Shown here one piece after another: positions 9,180-18,627 of a stretch of DNA of 64,000 bases. Position numbers and translations under genes: made by a program. Origin of the DNA: Formivibrio sp. (GTDB taxonomy: Bacteria > Pseudomonadota > Gammaproteobacteria > Burkholderiales > Chitinibacteraceae); NCBI GenBank assembly GCA_031291275.1, contig JARLJJ010000327.1, forward strand, positions 1-64,000, written 5' to 3'. How positions within the stretch are numbered: position 1 is the first letter of the stretch; each line of letters opens with the position of its first letter. The notes under the pieces are model-generated. The model saw only the letters and a list, made by a program, of their open reading frames with translations. It did not search any database and had not been told where the DNA came from.

Positions 9180-10742
9180 TCAGGCAGGCGCCCCGCTGCG
9201 AATCAGGTGATCGAACGCGCCCAGGCTGGCTTTGGCGCCGTCGCCCATCGCAATGATGATCTGTTTGAACGGCGATGTCGTAGCATCCCCCGCAGCAAAT
9301 ATGCCGGGGGCGGATGTCTGCCCGCGTGCATCTACTTCAATTTCACCACGCGGTGACAGTGTCAGTGTGCCTTTGAGCCAGTCAGTGTTGGGCAGCAAGC
9401 CGATCTGTACGAAGATGCCTTCCAGTTCAATCCAGAGGGTTTCCCCGCTGATGCGATCTTTGTAAAACAGACCGGTGACTTTGTTGCTGTCACCGCTGAC
9501 TTCGCTTGTTTGTGCACTCTTGATCACCGTGACATTGGGCAAGCTGTGGAGCTTGGCCTGCAGTACGGCATCGGCCCGCAATACGCTGTCGAACTCAAGC
9601 AGGGTAACGTGTGAAACGATGCCGGCCAGATCGATCGCGGCTTCCACGCCGGAATTTCCGCCGCCGACGACAGCAACGCGTTTACCCTTGAATAACGGGC
9701 CATCGCAATGCGGGCAATAGGCTACGCCACGGCCACGATATTCGCGCTCGCCCGGCACGTTCATCTCGCGCCAGCGCGCACCGGTGGCAATCACCACGGT
9801 TTTGCTTTTCAATATGGCACCGCTGGCCAGATGCACTTCGGTCAAACCGCCACTCGCCGCAGGAATCAGGGCCTCGACGCGCTGCAGGTTCATGATGTCG
9901 ACGTCGTATTCCTTGACGTGTTGCTCCAGCGCGCTGGCCAGCCTGGGACCTTCCGTATGTTGTACGGAAATGAAATTTTCGATGCCCATGGTATCGAGCA
10001 CTTGGCCGCCGAAGCGTTCGGCGACGACGCCAGTGCGGATACCCTTGCGCGCTGCGTAAATGGCGGAGGCAGAACCAGCCGGGCCGCCGCCGACGACGAG
10101 CAGATCAAATGGGGCCTTCTGGCCGATTTTCTCGGTATCGCGACTGGCTGCGCCGGTATCGAGCTTGGCGACGATTTCTTCGAGCGTCATGCGGCCCTGG
10201 CCGAAAGGTTCGCCATTCAGGAATACCGTTGGAACGGCCATGATCTTGCGCGCGGTCACTTCATCCTGAAATGCGGCACCGTCGATCATGATGCTGCTGA
10301 TTCCCGGGTTGAGTACCGCTAACAGGTTCAGTGCCTGTACCACGTCCGGGCAGTTGTGGCATGTAAGCGAAATGAAGGTCTCGAAGCGCAGCTTGCCGGG
10401 CAATGTGCGGATCTGTTCGATCAGTTCGGCTTCGACCTTGGGCGGGTAACCGCTGACCTGCAGCAGCGCGAGCACTAGCGAGGTGAATTCATGCCCCATC
10501 GGAATGCCGGCAAACTGCACACGAATTTCTTCGCCTGGGCGGGTAATCGCAAACGATGGCTTGAACGCGGCGGTACCGTCTTCACGCACGCTGACTTTGT
10601 CGGAGAGCGTGGCGATTTCCAGCAGCAGATCACGCATTTCTTGTGCTGTAGCGCTGGCATCGAGCGAGGCAATCAGTTCGATCGGATTGACGAGTCGTTC
10701 AAGGTAAGCCTTGAGTTGGGTCTTGATGGTGGTACCGAGCAT
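9180..10742 (-). CDS. ahpF: Alkyl hydroperoxide reductase subunit F
   Basis: A 520-residue flavoprotein that passes electrons from NAD(P)H to AhpC. The N-terminal tandem thioredoxin-like domain (about residues 1-200) has its redox pair in [10 protein letters not shown]. The FAD site is [19 protein letters not shown], the catalytic disulfide is YCPHCDG, the pyridine-nucleotide site is [13 protein letters not shown], and the C-terminal FAD motif is GIFAAGDAT. The start is the ATG at 10742 ([15 protein letters not shown]), the usual AhpF N-terminus, with AGGAC upstream; the track start 27 bp earlier is unlikely. It is downstream of ahpC on the same strand. Confidence 0.96.
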   Translation of the reverse strand: MLGTTIKTQLKAYLERLVNPIELIASLDASATAQEMRDLLLEIATLSDKVSVREDGTAAFKPSFAITRPGEEIRVQFAGIPMGHEFTSLVLALLQVSGYPPKVEAELIEQIRTLPGKLRFETFISLTCHNCPDVVQALNLLAVLNPGISSIMIDGAAFQDEVTARKIMAVPTVFLNGEPFGQGRMTLEEIVAKLDTGAASRDTEKIGQKAPFDLLVVGGGPAGSASAIYAARKGIRTGVVAERFGGQVLDTMGIENFISVQHTEGPRLASALEQHVKEYDVDIMNLQRVEALIPAASGGLTEVHLASGAILKSKTVVIATGARWREMNVPGEREYRGRGVAYCPHCDGPLFKGKRVAVVGGGNSGVEAAIDLAGIVSHVTLLEFDSVLRADAVLQAKLHSLPNVTVIKSAQTSEVSGDSNKVTGLFYKDRISGETLWIELEGIFVQIGLLPNTDWLKGTLTLSPRGEIEVDARGQTSAPGIFAAGDATTSPFKQIIIAMGDGAKASLGAFDHLIRSGAPA

Positions 10743-10819
10743 GGTGTTTGTCCTGGGGGGGAATTGCAAGGGAAAGACGCCGAGGGAAAAACCGCAGATG
10801 GCTTTGCGCTGGAATCCCT

Positions 10820-10851
10820 GGGCGGTGACTGGAAAAACCCAGAAACCGCCC
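10820..10851 (-). other. Stem-loop in the ahpC-ahpF intergenic region
   Basis: An imperfect hairpin pairs GGGCGGT with ACCGCCC and CTGG with CCAG around an A/T-rich loop. It sits about 12 bp beyond the ahpC stop, without a convincing U-tract. Such a stem could partly end transcription or protect the ahpC message, giving more AhpC than AhpF. Function is inferred from position only. Confidence 0.45.
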
Positions 10852-10862
10852 GCTGTACCGGT

Positions 10863-11429
10863 TTAGATCTTGCCAACAAGATCAAGCGATGGTGCCAATG
10901 TGGCCGCCCCGGGAGTCCATTTTGCCGGGCAAACTTCACCCGGATGCGAGGCGATGTATTGGGCCGCTTGAACTTTGCGGAGCAACTCTTTTGCATCGCG
11001 GCCGATGCCCAGGTCATGGATTTCGCAGACCTTGATGAGGCCTTCCGGGTTGATCACGAAGGTGCCGCGCAGTGCCAGGCCTTCTTCTTCGATCATTACG
11101 CCGAAGTTGCGGGTAATGGTGCCGGTTGGATCGCCCACCATCGGGTAATGGATTTTCTTGATGGTGTCCGAGGCATCGTGCCAGGCCTTGTGGGTGAAAT
11201 GGGTGTCGGTCGAAACCGAGTAGATTTCCACGTCCAGCTTCTTGTATTCGTCGTATACGTCGGCCAAGTCGCCCAATTCCGTTGGACAAACAAAGGTGAA
11301 ATCAGCCGGGTAGAAGAAAACAACGGACCACTTGCCTTTCAAGTTGGCTTCGGTGATTTCGCTGAACTTGCCATCATGGTAGACGTTGGCTTTGAACGGT
11401 TTGATTTCGGTGTTGATCAAGGAACTCAT
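10863..11429 (-). CDS. ahpC: Alkyl hydroperoxide reductase subunit C (peroxiredoxin)
   Basis: A 188-residue typical 2-Cys peroxiredoxin. The peroxidatic Cys is in [13 protein letters not shown] and the resolving Cys in [10 protein letters not shown]. It reduces hydrogen peroxide, organic peroxides and peroxynitrite in the cytoplasm and is recycled by AhpF, encoded just downstream. The true start is the internal Met of [12 protein letters not shown]; the 26 extra residues of the track ORF are not part of the family. The promoter region holds an OxyR-like site. Confidence 0.96.
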   Translation of the reverse strand: MSSLINTEIKPFKANVYHDGKFSEITEANLKGKWSVVFFYPADFTFVCPTELGDLADVYDEYKKLDVEIYSVSTDTHFTHKAWHDASDTIKKIHYPMVGDPTGTITRNFGVMIEEEGLALRGTFVINPEGLIKVCEIHDLGIGRDAKELLRKVQAAQYIASHPGEVCPAKWTPGAATLAPSLDLVGKI

Positions 11430-11533
11430 GGTTATTCTCCTGGTTGGGGTTCGGCGGACTTCATGTCTTCCGATGAAGTGAACTTTAAACCAGGCGATTA
11501 TCATCAATCAAATTGATCGTTTAAAACATTACA

Positions 11534-11548
11534 ATAGTAATTTGCTAT
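11534..11548 (-). promoter_or_regulatory. OxyR-like half-site upstream of ahpC
   Basis: The sequence ATAG-N7-CTAT (a palindromic spacing, so it reads the same way on both strands) matches the core of the OxyR recognition element and lies about 105 bp upstream of the ahpC ATG. A second, weaker module of similar spacing may precede it. OxyR control of ahpCF is well established in proteobacteria; here binding is inferred from the motif. Confidence 0.5.
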
Positions 11549-11557
11549 ATTGTGTTT

Positions 11558-12316
11558 TTAGGGCAGTCGGCTGGCAGCGGCCATCTTGCCGATCAGAATG
11601 CTGGGAGAAACCCAGTCGACCAGGTCGTCGAAATAGTTTTCGGCCAATGGATCGGCATCATGGACGAAAGGATGATCGACAAAGCTGGTGTCATTGTTGG
11701 CATTTTCCAGCTCGTCTCCTGCCAAGTTTCCCAGGCGTGTTCCGCCGCTCGGGCCATAGGCACCGCGCAGGTTCTTGCCGTGCGAGACAATGACAGCCAC
11801 GGCAGGAATGCCGCCCAAAGTACCTGCTTGCGGCAATATCGTGATGTCGCCAACAGAGCAGATGGCGAATGAAACCGCTGGATCTGCTGCGGGAATACAG
11901 GTGGCAGAGGGGCCAATGGTTGCGTTGCTGGTATCGGCAAAATAGCTGGTCACGCGATAGCTGTAGCGTTTTCCCCAGGCATCAAGTTCTTTCACCCCGA
12001 GCGTGGCCCAAGGCAGTACGCCATCGATATAAGTGCAATTACCCGTGACGCCGCTGCGTTCCTCCTGCCCGGCCAGTGTTGCCGTATTGGCGAGTGCTGG
12101 ATTGGCCGGGCAGGGTAAGTGGCCATTGCTTAGCGCGAAACCGATCAGGGCATCGCGGACCTCATGCAAGGCTTGCCGGGTTTCTCTTATCCGGTTGGCT
12201 TCAATCTGGCTCAGGTAAGCCCCCAGCATGCCTGACAGCATCAATCCGGCAATGATCAGTACGATTGAAATCTCCACCAAGGTGAAACCAAGATCTTTTT
12301 TCATGCGTGGAATCAT
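11558..12316 (-). CDS. Prepilin-type pseudopilin (MSHA-like operon)
   Basis: A 252-residue protein with a class III prepilin leader: short basic start, cleavage after Gly, then FTLVEISIVLIIAGLML with Glu at +5. The globular part has an LPCPANP motif, a Cys pair, GVLPWATLG, then DAWGKRYSYRV and a C-terminal DDLVDWVSPSIL. It is probably a minor pilin or pilus-associated protein inserted in the inner membrane. Its ATG overlaps the stop of the upstream gene (ATGA), which supports the start at 12316 over a second ATG at 12304. Its globular domain resembles that of the upstream gene product. It is the last gene of the operon. Confidence 0.85.
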   Translation of the reverse strand: MIPRMKKDLGFTLVEISIVLIIAGLMLSGMLGAYLSQIEANRIRETRQALHEVRDALIGFALSNGHLPCPANPALANTATLAGQEERSGVTGNCTYIDGVLPWATLGVKELDAWGKRYSYRVTSYFADTSNATIGPSATCIPAADPAVSFAICSVGDITILPQAGTLGGIPAVAVIVSHGKNLRGAYGPSGGTRLGNLAGDELENANNDTSFVDHPFVHDADPLAENYFDDLVDWVSPSILIGKMAAASRLP

Positions 12317-13248
12317 TTTTTCTGGATGGCCATCGTGCTGCAGTCATAACGCAGCAAGGTTTCCCAGGCATTGCGATTCAGCCAGTCTGAATCGATGCCA
12401 TACATTTCCACGCTGGGCGGGGTGCCGATGCACCCACCCTCCTGTGCCGGGGGATAAGGCGGGAGAGGATATTTCTTTTTTAGTGCCACCGGGTATTCCG
12501 CCACTGCGCGTTGCAATACTTTGGGCAGAATATCTGCTGCGGTGATGACCACGAGTTGGTCGTTGACCAGAAGCGTGCCGGTTGCGTTGGTCAATGGCCC
12601 GTTCAAGCGTGTAATCGTTGGGCTGGTGCTGGCATTGTTGTAGCTGCCGTAGTGTTCAAGGTAGTTGGCTGGCGTGATTTGCTGACTCGCGTTGTTGCGT
12701 ACCTGCCCGGCAAGCAAACTGCCGGGAGCAAACAGGATTGCAATGGCGCCGGGGTAGGCGGTTGAACCGCCGTTGGCAAATGCGTGCAGGTTATAGGGCT
12801 GGGCGGTATTGCTGTTCAGGGCGGCCGTGTTGCTGTCGTGAAATGGGCTTACCACCATGTACCAGAGTGTTTCGCCGGAACCGTCCACCAATTTGGGCAG
12901 GCCGAGCGTATTCCAGGGTAAGCGTCCAATGCGCCGGGCATTGGTATTACAACTGTCATCGCTTGCGGTTCCCGGCCAGCCTTCATATTCCTCTCCAGGT
13001 GCATGCAGATCGGGGCAGGGAAATTCACCCGGACGACTTCGGTTGTAGCTGGTCGCTTTTTGCGACAGCGACCAGGCGATCAGCGAGAGCTTGGCTTGGG
13101 CAAGTGATTGTGTGGTGATTTCGGCTTGTTGTGCCAAGTTGCGTGGTCTGGCATATACCCCGATCAAGGCAAGCGAAAGCATGATGGACAGCACGAACAT
13201 CAGGAGCAACAATGCCGCACCGCGCGAGCGGGTGTGAATCCATCGCAT
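12313..13248 (-). CDS. Pilus-associated membrane protein with PilX/GspK-like N-terminus (MshP/MshQ position)
   Basis: A 311-residue protein. The N-terminus is RGAALLLLMFVLSIML, a hydrophobic helix without the FTLVE leader, as in PilX/GspK-like minor pilins. The rest contains FPCPDLHAPGEE, a Cys, IGRLPWNTLGLPKL, LWYMVVSPF and a C-terminal Cys-containing tail. The segment from PCP through LPW to ITAADIL aligns by eye with the downstream pseudopilin, so the two look like paralogues. The start at the ATG at 13248 has AGGAG just upstream; the track ORF start is 48 bp too early. It follows the PilP-like gene by 4 bp. Confidence 0.75.
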   Translation of the reverse strand: MRWIHTRSRGAALLLLMFVLSIMLSLALIGVYARPRNLAQQAEITTQSLAQAKLSLIAWSLSQKATSYNRSRPGEFPCPDLHAPGEEYEGWPGTASDDSCNTNARRIGRLPWNTLGLPKLVDGSGETLWYMVVSPFHDSNTAALNSNTAQPYNLHAFANGGSTAYPGAIAILFAPGSLLAGQVRNNASQQITPANYLEHYGSYNNASTSPTITRLNGPLTNATGTLLVNDQLVVITAADILPKVLQRAVAEYPVALKKKYPLPPYPPAQEGGCIGTPPSVEMYGIDSDWLNRNAWETLLRYDCSTMAIQKK

Positions 13249-13252
13249 GGAC

Positions 13253-13576
13253 TTACTCCTTGTCTGGCTGGCGTCCGGCTGAATAAATCTCGCCACTGGC
13301 GGCGTCCCAGCTTTCTCCTGGTTTAACGCGCCTAGGTGGCCTTGCCGGATCGAGTTGACCGTTTATCCAGTACATCGTTTTGGCGCCGTCTCGATGCATT
13401 TCGCCGTTGAAGTGATGCAAGGCGTAGGTGACAACTTCCGTTGGGGATGAGGCAATGGGCGGTATGCTGCGATCCAGTTCTGCGCGTTGCTGCGGGGTAT
13501 AAAACAGACGGCCCCATGCACCTTGGACCGGTGGGATTTGCACGAGCACTAAACACAAGCCAAGTCGGTAAATCAT
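13253..13576 (-). CDS. Small exported pilus-assembly protein (MshK/PilP-like position)
   Basis: A 107-residue protein with a signal peptide (MIYRLGLCLVLVQIPPVQGA) followed by WGRLFYTPQQRAELD, a segment often seen at the start of small periplasmic proteins in pilus-assembly operons, and a C-terminal VKPGESWD stretch. The ATG at 13576 overlaps the preceding stop (ATGA) and is clearly better than the track start. By position after PilM/N/O-like genes it should be the MshK/PilP counterpart that links the inner-membrane platform to the secretin; the sequence itself is too short to prove this. Confidence 0.7.
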   Translation of the reverse strand: MIYRLGLCLVLVQIPPVQGAWGRLFYTPQQRAELDRSIPPIASSPTEVVTYALHHFNGEMHRDGAKTMYWINGQLDPARPPRRVKPGESWDAASGEIYSAGRQPDKE

Positions 13577-14190
13577 GGTGTGACACCTGTTTTTCCTGTT
13601 GCAATAGCACTTGGCGCGATGGAAAGCCAATCGTAATCGCACTCGACGATCAACCGCGCTGCGGGTTCTCGCGGCCGGTCGATGTTGCAGCGCGTGGCGA
13701 CCAATGCTCCTGATATTTGGCTCAATGCGTGGTGGACGCGAGAAAAATCGCCTTCATGCAAGGCGCGATAGCTTAGGGTCATACGACTGGAATAAAGCGC
13801 GGAGTTTCCGGCGGGCTTAGCATATTCCAATGGGCGTTGTGGTTCGATGCGGTAGTGCATCGCGTAGGCTGGATTGGCTTGCTGGATGGCTGTGAGTTTT
13901 TCCACCCATTCCAGGCGGTGTTCTCCTTGGCCAAGCATGCCGTATTGCTCCAGCTCGTGATAGCGTTGCTGGTTCGCCTGGGCATCATGCCAAGCGCTGC
14001 GCGCAGATTGCACGATACTGTGGGTGGCATCGAGTTGTTCTTGCAAAGGCCGTAATTGGCTGCGGGAGGTATGCACCTGTTCCTGTGTGAGCAGCAAGGT
14101 CGATCCTGCTACCAGGATGGCGGCGACCAGCCCGATCAGATTGGAGCGAATCAGATAGACGTCCTGCCAGACGTAATTTTGCAGGCTCAT
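13573..14190 (-). CDS. PilO/MshJ-like inner-membrane pilus assembly protein
   Basis: A 205-residue bitopic protein: a short cytoplasmic start, one membrane helix (about residues 17-36, NLIGLVAAILVAGSTLLL), a coiled-coil stretch rich in Gln/Glu (about 40-85), then a small alpha/beta domain. This is the PilO/MshJ/GspM plan, which dimerises with the PilN-like partner and aligns the platform with the secretin. It overlaps the upstream gene by 4 bp and the downstream gene by 4 bp. Sequence identity to MshJ cannot be judged here. Confidence 0.7.
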   Translation of the reverse strand: MSLQNYVWQDVYLIRSNLIGLVAAILVAGSTLLLTQEQVHTSRSQLRPLQEQLDATHSIVQSARSAWHDAQANQQRYHELEQYGMLGQGEHRLEWVEKLTAIQQANPAYAMHYRIEPQRPLEYAKPAGNSALYSSRMTLSYRALHEGDFSRVHHALSQISGALVATRCNIDRPREPAARLIVECDYDWLSIAPSAIATGKTGVTP

Positions 14191-15734
14191 TTTCCACCTT
14201 CGTTCTTGGGCGCAATGACAATCTGCAATGCGAACTTGGCCTGGACCATGTCGTTTTCCGGGGAGGAAATACTGCCTTGAGGACGAATATCGAGCGGGGC
14301 ATTCTGCAATATGGTTGTGGTTCGGGGCATCTTTTCCAGTTGCGCCTGCAGTTGGTCAATTTGCCCGAGCGCTGCGCGGAAGTTGCCATTAAAAGCATCA
14401 ATATAACCTGCGATCTCGATAATTTGCCCGCGTCGGGTGATCGTTTCCGGGATGGAAATATTCCTGGAGGCCGGGATTGGAATTTGGGTCCCAGGCAGCG
14501 CCTTCCAGCTGAAATGTGCGATTGTCAGTAACGGATAGTTGGCAAGAATCTGGCTTATCGTTTGCGCGGTATCTTCCACATCGGGCCAGTTGGCCAGGTA
14601 TTTTCGGTCGAGCTCAACCGCATCTTTCATGGCTTCCGGCTGACTGCCGCGGAGGGACCGAATTTGGGCGCTGACTTCTTGTTGATCGGCTGCTGCAATC
14701 TGCAATGCCCGATGGGTTTGTCTCATGGTTGATTGCAAATGCAGGGTTTCAGCATGATTTTTCCAGCCCAGTAACGCCCCGGCAAGGAGGATCAATGCAG
14801 CGGTCCAATTGAGCGCCCGGCCGAGTTGGCGCAGACGGTGATAATGTCCAGCTGCCGCTGGCAGGTAATGATCTTTAACTTGGCCACGGGCAATGGCTAG
14901 CAAGAGCAGAGTTTCCCAACGCATGCACTTGTCGGGGAATCCTAGCATCGAAGCGAGCGTGTTGACGGTTCCGACCCGGGCATGGATGTGCGGGATTTGC
15001 TCATGCAGGGTTTGTTTGAATGAATCGGCCAATTGCACGGGATCTTCCGCATCGGTTAGCAGGAGTACGTCCAAAGGGTCATGCCGATTCAATGCGTGCA
15101 AATGGCTCAGATACTGGTGCGTGCGATGTGCCTCTTCAGCAAGATGCACGCCATGTATTGCCTTGTCTGCATCGGGCAATAAATTACCTAGGCGACTGAA
15201 ACGCAGGCCTTGTGCCGTGAAGTAACTCTGGCGCCAGTAGCCCGGTTCCACATGGCTGAACAGCAGTAGATGGGGTTGGTCAATGCGCAGCAATTCACCA
15301 CAAGCCAAGGCAACGGAATGAATGCCTGCAATCGCACATTTTTCTGCCAATAGCGTGTCGATTATCCGATCCAATGGTTCGCGTCGGGTCAACGCCGAAA
15401 GCATCAGCGTATTTTGTCCTTCCCGTTGACCTTGATTTACCGCTATCCGCCGATAGGGTGTCGAGTGATAGCTATGATCCAGCTTGCGAGCACACAGGGC
15501 GCGTTGATCCGCACCGGAGAGCCGCGGGACTGATTCAACATGGAAGTCCTCTTCTGCCCAATCAACCAAAACATGGAAACTGGCACGATGCCATTGTCGA
15601 GCCAGCGTTTGCAGTGTGGATAGTTCAGTTTCATCCAGGCTTAGATCGGCCAGAAGCTTGGCCGTGTTCCGGTTGGCTTGGTGGATGCTCAGCCGCGTCT
15701 GGGTCAGCAGCAAAATGACGGTTGGCATAGTCAT
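14187..15734 (-). CDS. MshI-like PilM/PilN-type pilus biogenesis protein
   Basis: A 515-residue protein. The first 300 residues look like a cytoplasmic actin-like (PilM/GspL) domain, though the nucleotide motifs are weak. A membrane helix follows at about residues 310-330 (WTAALILLAGALLGW), then a coiled coil and a periplasmic ferredoxin-like domain as in PilN. It therefore appears to join the PilM and PilN roles in one chain, as MshI and GspL do. It overlaps mshG and the PilO-like gene by 4 bp each. Confidence 0.72.
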   Translation of the reverse strand: MTMPTVILLLTQTRLSIHQANRNTAKLLADLSLDETELSTLQTLARQWHRASFHVLVDWAEEDFHVESVPRLSGADQRALCARKLDHSYHSTPYRRIAVNQGQREGQNTLMLSALTRREPLDRIIDTLLAEKCAIAGIHSVALACGELLRIDQPHLLLFSHVEPGYWRQSYFTAQGLRFSRLGNLLPDADKAIHGVHLAEEAHRTHQYLSHLHALNRHDPLDVLLLTDAEDPVQLADSFKQTLHEQIPHIHARVGTVNTLASMLGFPDKCMRWETLLLLAIARGQVKDHYLPAAAGHYHRLRQLGRALNWTAALILLAGALLGWKNHAETLHLQSTMRQTHRALQIAAADQQEVSAQIRSLRGSQPEAMKDAVELDRKYLANWPDVEDTAQTISQILANYPLLTIAHFSWKALPGTQIPIPASRNISIPETITRRGQIIEIAGYIDAFNGNFRAALGQIDQLQAQLEKMPRTTTILQNAPLDIRPQGSISSPENDMVQAKFALQIVIAPKNEGGK

Positions 15735-16927
15735 CTTATTTTACTGATCGTATCGAAAACGGGGCTCAGAACCGACGACATGATCCAGGCAAGCATGAGC
15801 CCGAGAGTCACGGTGAGCACGGGTTCGATCAATATCTGGATGCGCTCGATCGATTCTTTGACATCGCGATCATAAAAATAGGCGACATTGAGCAAGGCAG
15901 TATCCAGTGCGCCGGTGCTTTCCCCCACGCGTAGCATGCGCAGTACCAGTGGCGGAAACAGTCGCGCTTCCTTAAAACTCGCAGTGATGCCCATGCCTTC
16001 ACTGATGCGAAGCACGAGATGATCCAGCGTGTCGGCAACTTTTACATTTCCTGAGATGCCGCCCGAGATTCGCAAGCAATCCAGGACGGGTATCCCTGCG
16101 GCAAACAGCATGGCGAAAACATTGGCCAGTCGCGCCAGAATAATCTTGTGCAAAATCGGACCGATCAGTGGCAGACGAAGCTTCCAGCCGTCCACCCGTC
16201 GTCGGAATGCCCGGTTGGTGTGCAGGCGCAGTTTGATGAGCAGGAAGAAACCGAGTGGCAGGGCAATCAATACCCAGCCGTGGTGGGTTAAAAAGTGGGA
16301 AACGGCCAGCAAAATGCGCGTATTCAGCGGCAGGGTCTGGCCCATGTCCTTGATGAAATCGACCAGCTTGGGGACCAGGTAAATCATCATGAACATCATG
16401 ACGCTAAAAACTAGCAGCCCGACAAATGCGGGGTAGAGGACAACTTTTTTGGCTTGTGTGGCGAGTTCGTCTTGCCACTTGAGTGTTTCCGTCAGGCGTT
16501 TGAGCACTTGCGGCAACTCGCCGCTGGTTTCTCCGGCATGGATCAGATTGATGAATACGCTATCGAATACTGCAGGATGCGTGGCCAATGCCTGTGAAAA
16601 TGAATGCCCGCCTTCAATGGCTTCAACAAGGCTGGCAAGGATTTCACGAAAGCGCGGATGTTCGATACTGTCGCGTAAATCAATCAGGCTTTCAATCAGT
16701 GGCACGCCTGCGCGGAGCAACTGTTCCAGATGAAAGCAGAAGGTGATTAAGTCGCGTCGAAGAATTTTGCCCAATCTGTGTCGAGCGCCCTGACTTGGCT
16801 TGGCCCGGATCAGAGTCAAGCCGATGCGGCTCAGGCGTAAATCCAGATCGACCAGATTACTGGCATCCATCTGTCCCTGATCGATGCGGCCTTGTGCGTC
16901 GATGGCACGGTAGCGGTACTGCATCAT
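15731..16927 (-). CDS. mshG: Pilus inner-membrane platform protein (MshG, GspF/PilC family)
   Basis: A 398-residue polytopic protein with two GspF repeats, each a helical bundle plus membrane helices. Motifs are QLLRAGVPLIESL with HAGETSGELP in the first repeat, and LFAAGIPVLDCLR with RVGESTGALD in the second. It is the platform that couples the MshE ATPase to pilin insertion. It overlaps mshE by 4 bp and the MshI-like gene by 4 bp. Confidence 0.9.
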   Translation of the reverse strand: MMQYRYRAIDAQGRIDQGQMDASNLVDLDLRLSRIGLTLIRAKPSQGARHRLGKILRRDLITFCFHLEQLLRAGVPLIESLIDLRDSIEHPRFREILASLVEAIEGGHSFSQALATHPAVFDSVFINLIHAGETSGELPQVLKRLTETLKWQDELATQAKKVVLYPAFVGLLVFSVMMFMMIYLVPKLVDFIKDMGQTLPLNTRILLAVSHFLTHHGWVLIALPLGFFLLIKLRLHTNRAFRRRVDGWKLRLPLIGPILHKIILARLANVFAMLFAAGIPVLDCLRISGGISGNVKVADTLDHLVLRISEGMGITASFKEARLFPPLVLRMLRVGESTGALDTALLNVAYFYDRDVKESIERIQILIEPVLTVTLGLMLAWIMSSVLSPVFDTISKIR

Positions 16928-18627
16928 GCAACTCGACTGGTCAGGTCGACGATTCGGGTAACTTCATCGAGCGAGGTTTCGCCGTGCAGCACCCGCTGGC
17001 AAGCGTCGTCTGCCATGGATTGGAACCCTGCAGCGGCTGCTGCCTGTGCGATCTCGTGTGAAGTTGCACGCTGAGCGATCAACTCGCCCATCGCGCTATT
17101 CATGCGCAGTAATTCCATCACGGCCAAGCGTCCCTTGTAGCCGGTATGTGCGCAATGAGGGCAACCTTGTGCACGCAGGAGTGTGGCCGGATTTGCTTCC
17201 GAAAGCGCGAGCAGGCGACGTTCCAGATGGTCGGGTGTATAGGGTGTGCAGCAGTGTTTGCACAGTTTTCGGATCAGCCTTTGGGCCACGATGCCAATAA
17301 TGTTGCCGGCCATGATTTCCGGAGAAATGCCCAAATCGAACAAGCGGGGAATGGCGCCGATAGCCGATGGCGTGTGCAGGGTCGAATACACCTGATGTCC
17401 GGTCATCGCCGCGCGGAATGCCATTTCTGCCGTTTCTTGATCGCGGATTTCACCCACCAGGATCACATCCGGGTCCTGACGCATCATTGAGCGGATGCCA
17501 GTGGCGAAATTCATTTTTACCACTTCGTTGATGGATGTCTGGCGGATCAGCGGGATGGGATATTCCACCGGATCTTCCAGTGTCATGATGTTGATTTCGG
17601 GTGTATTGAGGTGGTTCAGGATCGAATACAGCGTGGTGGTCTTGCCTGAACCGGTAGGCCCGGTCACCAGCAGAATCCCTTCCGGACGAGCGACCATCAG
17701 GCGCAGCGAGCGGAGGTTATCCATACTGAGTCCCAGACTATCGAGAGGGACGAGGCCTTTCTGGCGATCGAGAATTCTCAGTACGATATTTTCTCCCCAC
17801 GTGCAGGGTTGCGCTGAGACGCGAAAATCCAGAGGACGCCCTGCCAGGGTCAGTGATATCCGGCCGTCTTGCGGTGCGCGAGTTTCCGCGATATTCATGC
17901 CGGAAATGACTTTCAGTCGGACAACCATGGCTGGCCAGTACATGCGATGCAAAGCGCGGATCTGCCGTAGTACGCCGTCGATGCGGTAGCGAATGCGCAC
18001 AAACGATTCTTCCGGTTCGAAATGAATATCGGATGCGCCTTGCGTTACTGCATCGGTGAGCAGAGCATCAATCAGACGTACCACCGGTTGGCTGTATCCT
18101 GCCGATGCCATCTGGATACTCGCCCAGTCAATCTCGCCGGTTTCAATTTCATGCAAGAGGCCGTCGATTGAAAGTTCGACGCCGTAATATTGGTCGATAG
18201 CGCGAGCAATGTCTGATTCAGAAGCCAGCTTGATTTCCCATGTGAAAGGTTCTTGCAGGTGCTGCCGCAGTTGGTCAATGGCCGCCAAGTCGTTGGGATC
18301 GGTCATCGCGATGATCAATTTCTTGCTATCGGTATCCAGTGCCAGCGGCAAGACCCGCAGACGCTTGGCCAATTCCTTGGGAACGCGACGAAGCGCTGCC
18401 GCGTCAATAATGACCTTGGAGAGATCGACGCTTTGCTGTCCAAGGTTTTCTGACAACGCATCCCGCAATACCGCTTCAGAAATAAAACCTAATTTCATCA
18501 AGGTCTTACCCAGCGGTTTGCCGGTCTGGCGCTGCTCTTGCAGGGCGATGTGCAGTTGGTCAGGCGTAATCACCCCTTTGTCCGCGAGCGTCTTCCCCAA
18601 TGGCAGTTTGGTCGATGGCGCGTTCAT
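16924..18627 (-). CDS. mshE: Pilus extension ATPase MshE with N-terminal c-di-GMP-binding domain
   Basis: A 567-residue GspE/PilB-type hexameric ATPase. Walker A is GPTGSGKTT, the Walker B/Asp-box region is VILVGEIRDQETA, and a tetra-Cys zinc motif (CKHCC ... CPHC) follows. Residues 9-32 and 38-61 form two 24-residue copies of the MshEN motif (LGKTL, then G-I, then L-AL) separated by exactly 5 residues, the layout described for c-di-GMP binding in Vibrio MshE. Both copies have Pro in place of the usual leading Arg, and the second ends in Asn instead of Gln, so affinity may differ. Overlaps its neighbours by 4 bp. Confidence 0.92.
   Translation of the reverse strand: MNAPSTKLPLGKTLADKGVITPDQLHIALQEQRQTGKPLGKTLMKLGFISEAVLRDALSENLGQQSVDLSKVIIDAAALRRVPKELAKRLRVLPLALDTDSKKLIIAMTDPNDLAAIDQLRQHLQEPFTWEIKLASESDIARAIDQYYGVELSIDGLLHEIETGEIDWASIQMASAGYSQPVVRLIDALLTDAVTQGASDIHFEPEESFVRIRYRIDGVLRQIRALHRMYWPAMVVRLKVISGMNIAETRAPQDGRISLTLAGRPLDFRVSAQPCTWGENIVLRILDRQKGLVPLDSLGLSMDNLRSLRLMVARPEGILLVTGPTGSGKTTTLYSILNHLNTPEINIMTLEDPVEYPIPLIRQTSINEVVKMNFATGIRSMMRQDPDVILVGEIRDQETAEMAFRAAMTGHQVYSTLHTPSAIGAIPRLFDLGISPEIMAGNIIGIVAQRLIRKLCKHCCTPYTPDHLERRLLALSEANPATLLRAQGCPHCAHTGYKGRLAVMELLRMNSAMGELIAQRATSHEIAQAAAAAGFQSMADDACQRVLHGETSLDEVTRIVDLTSRVA

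Noticed and set aside
10491-11516. 341-codon plus-strand ORF
   Set aside because: Antisense to ahpF and ahpC, both certain genes.
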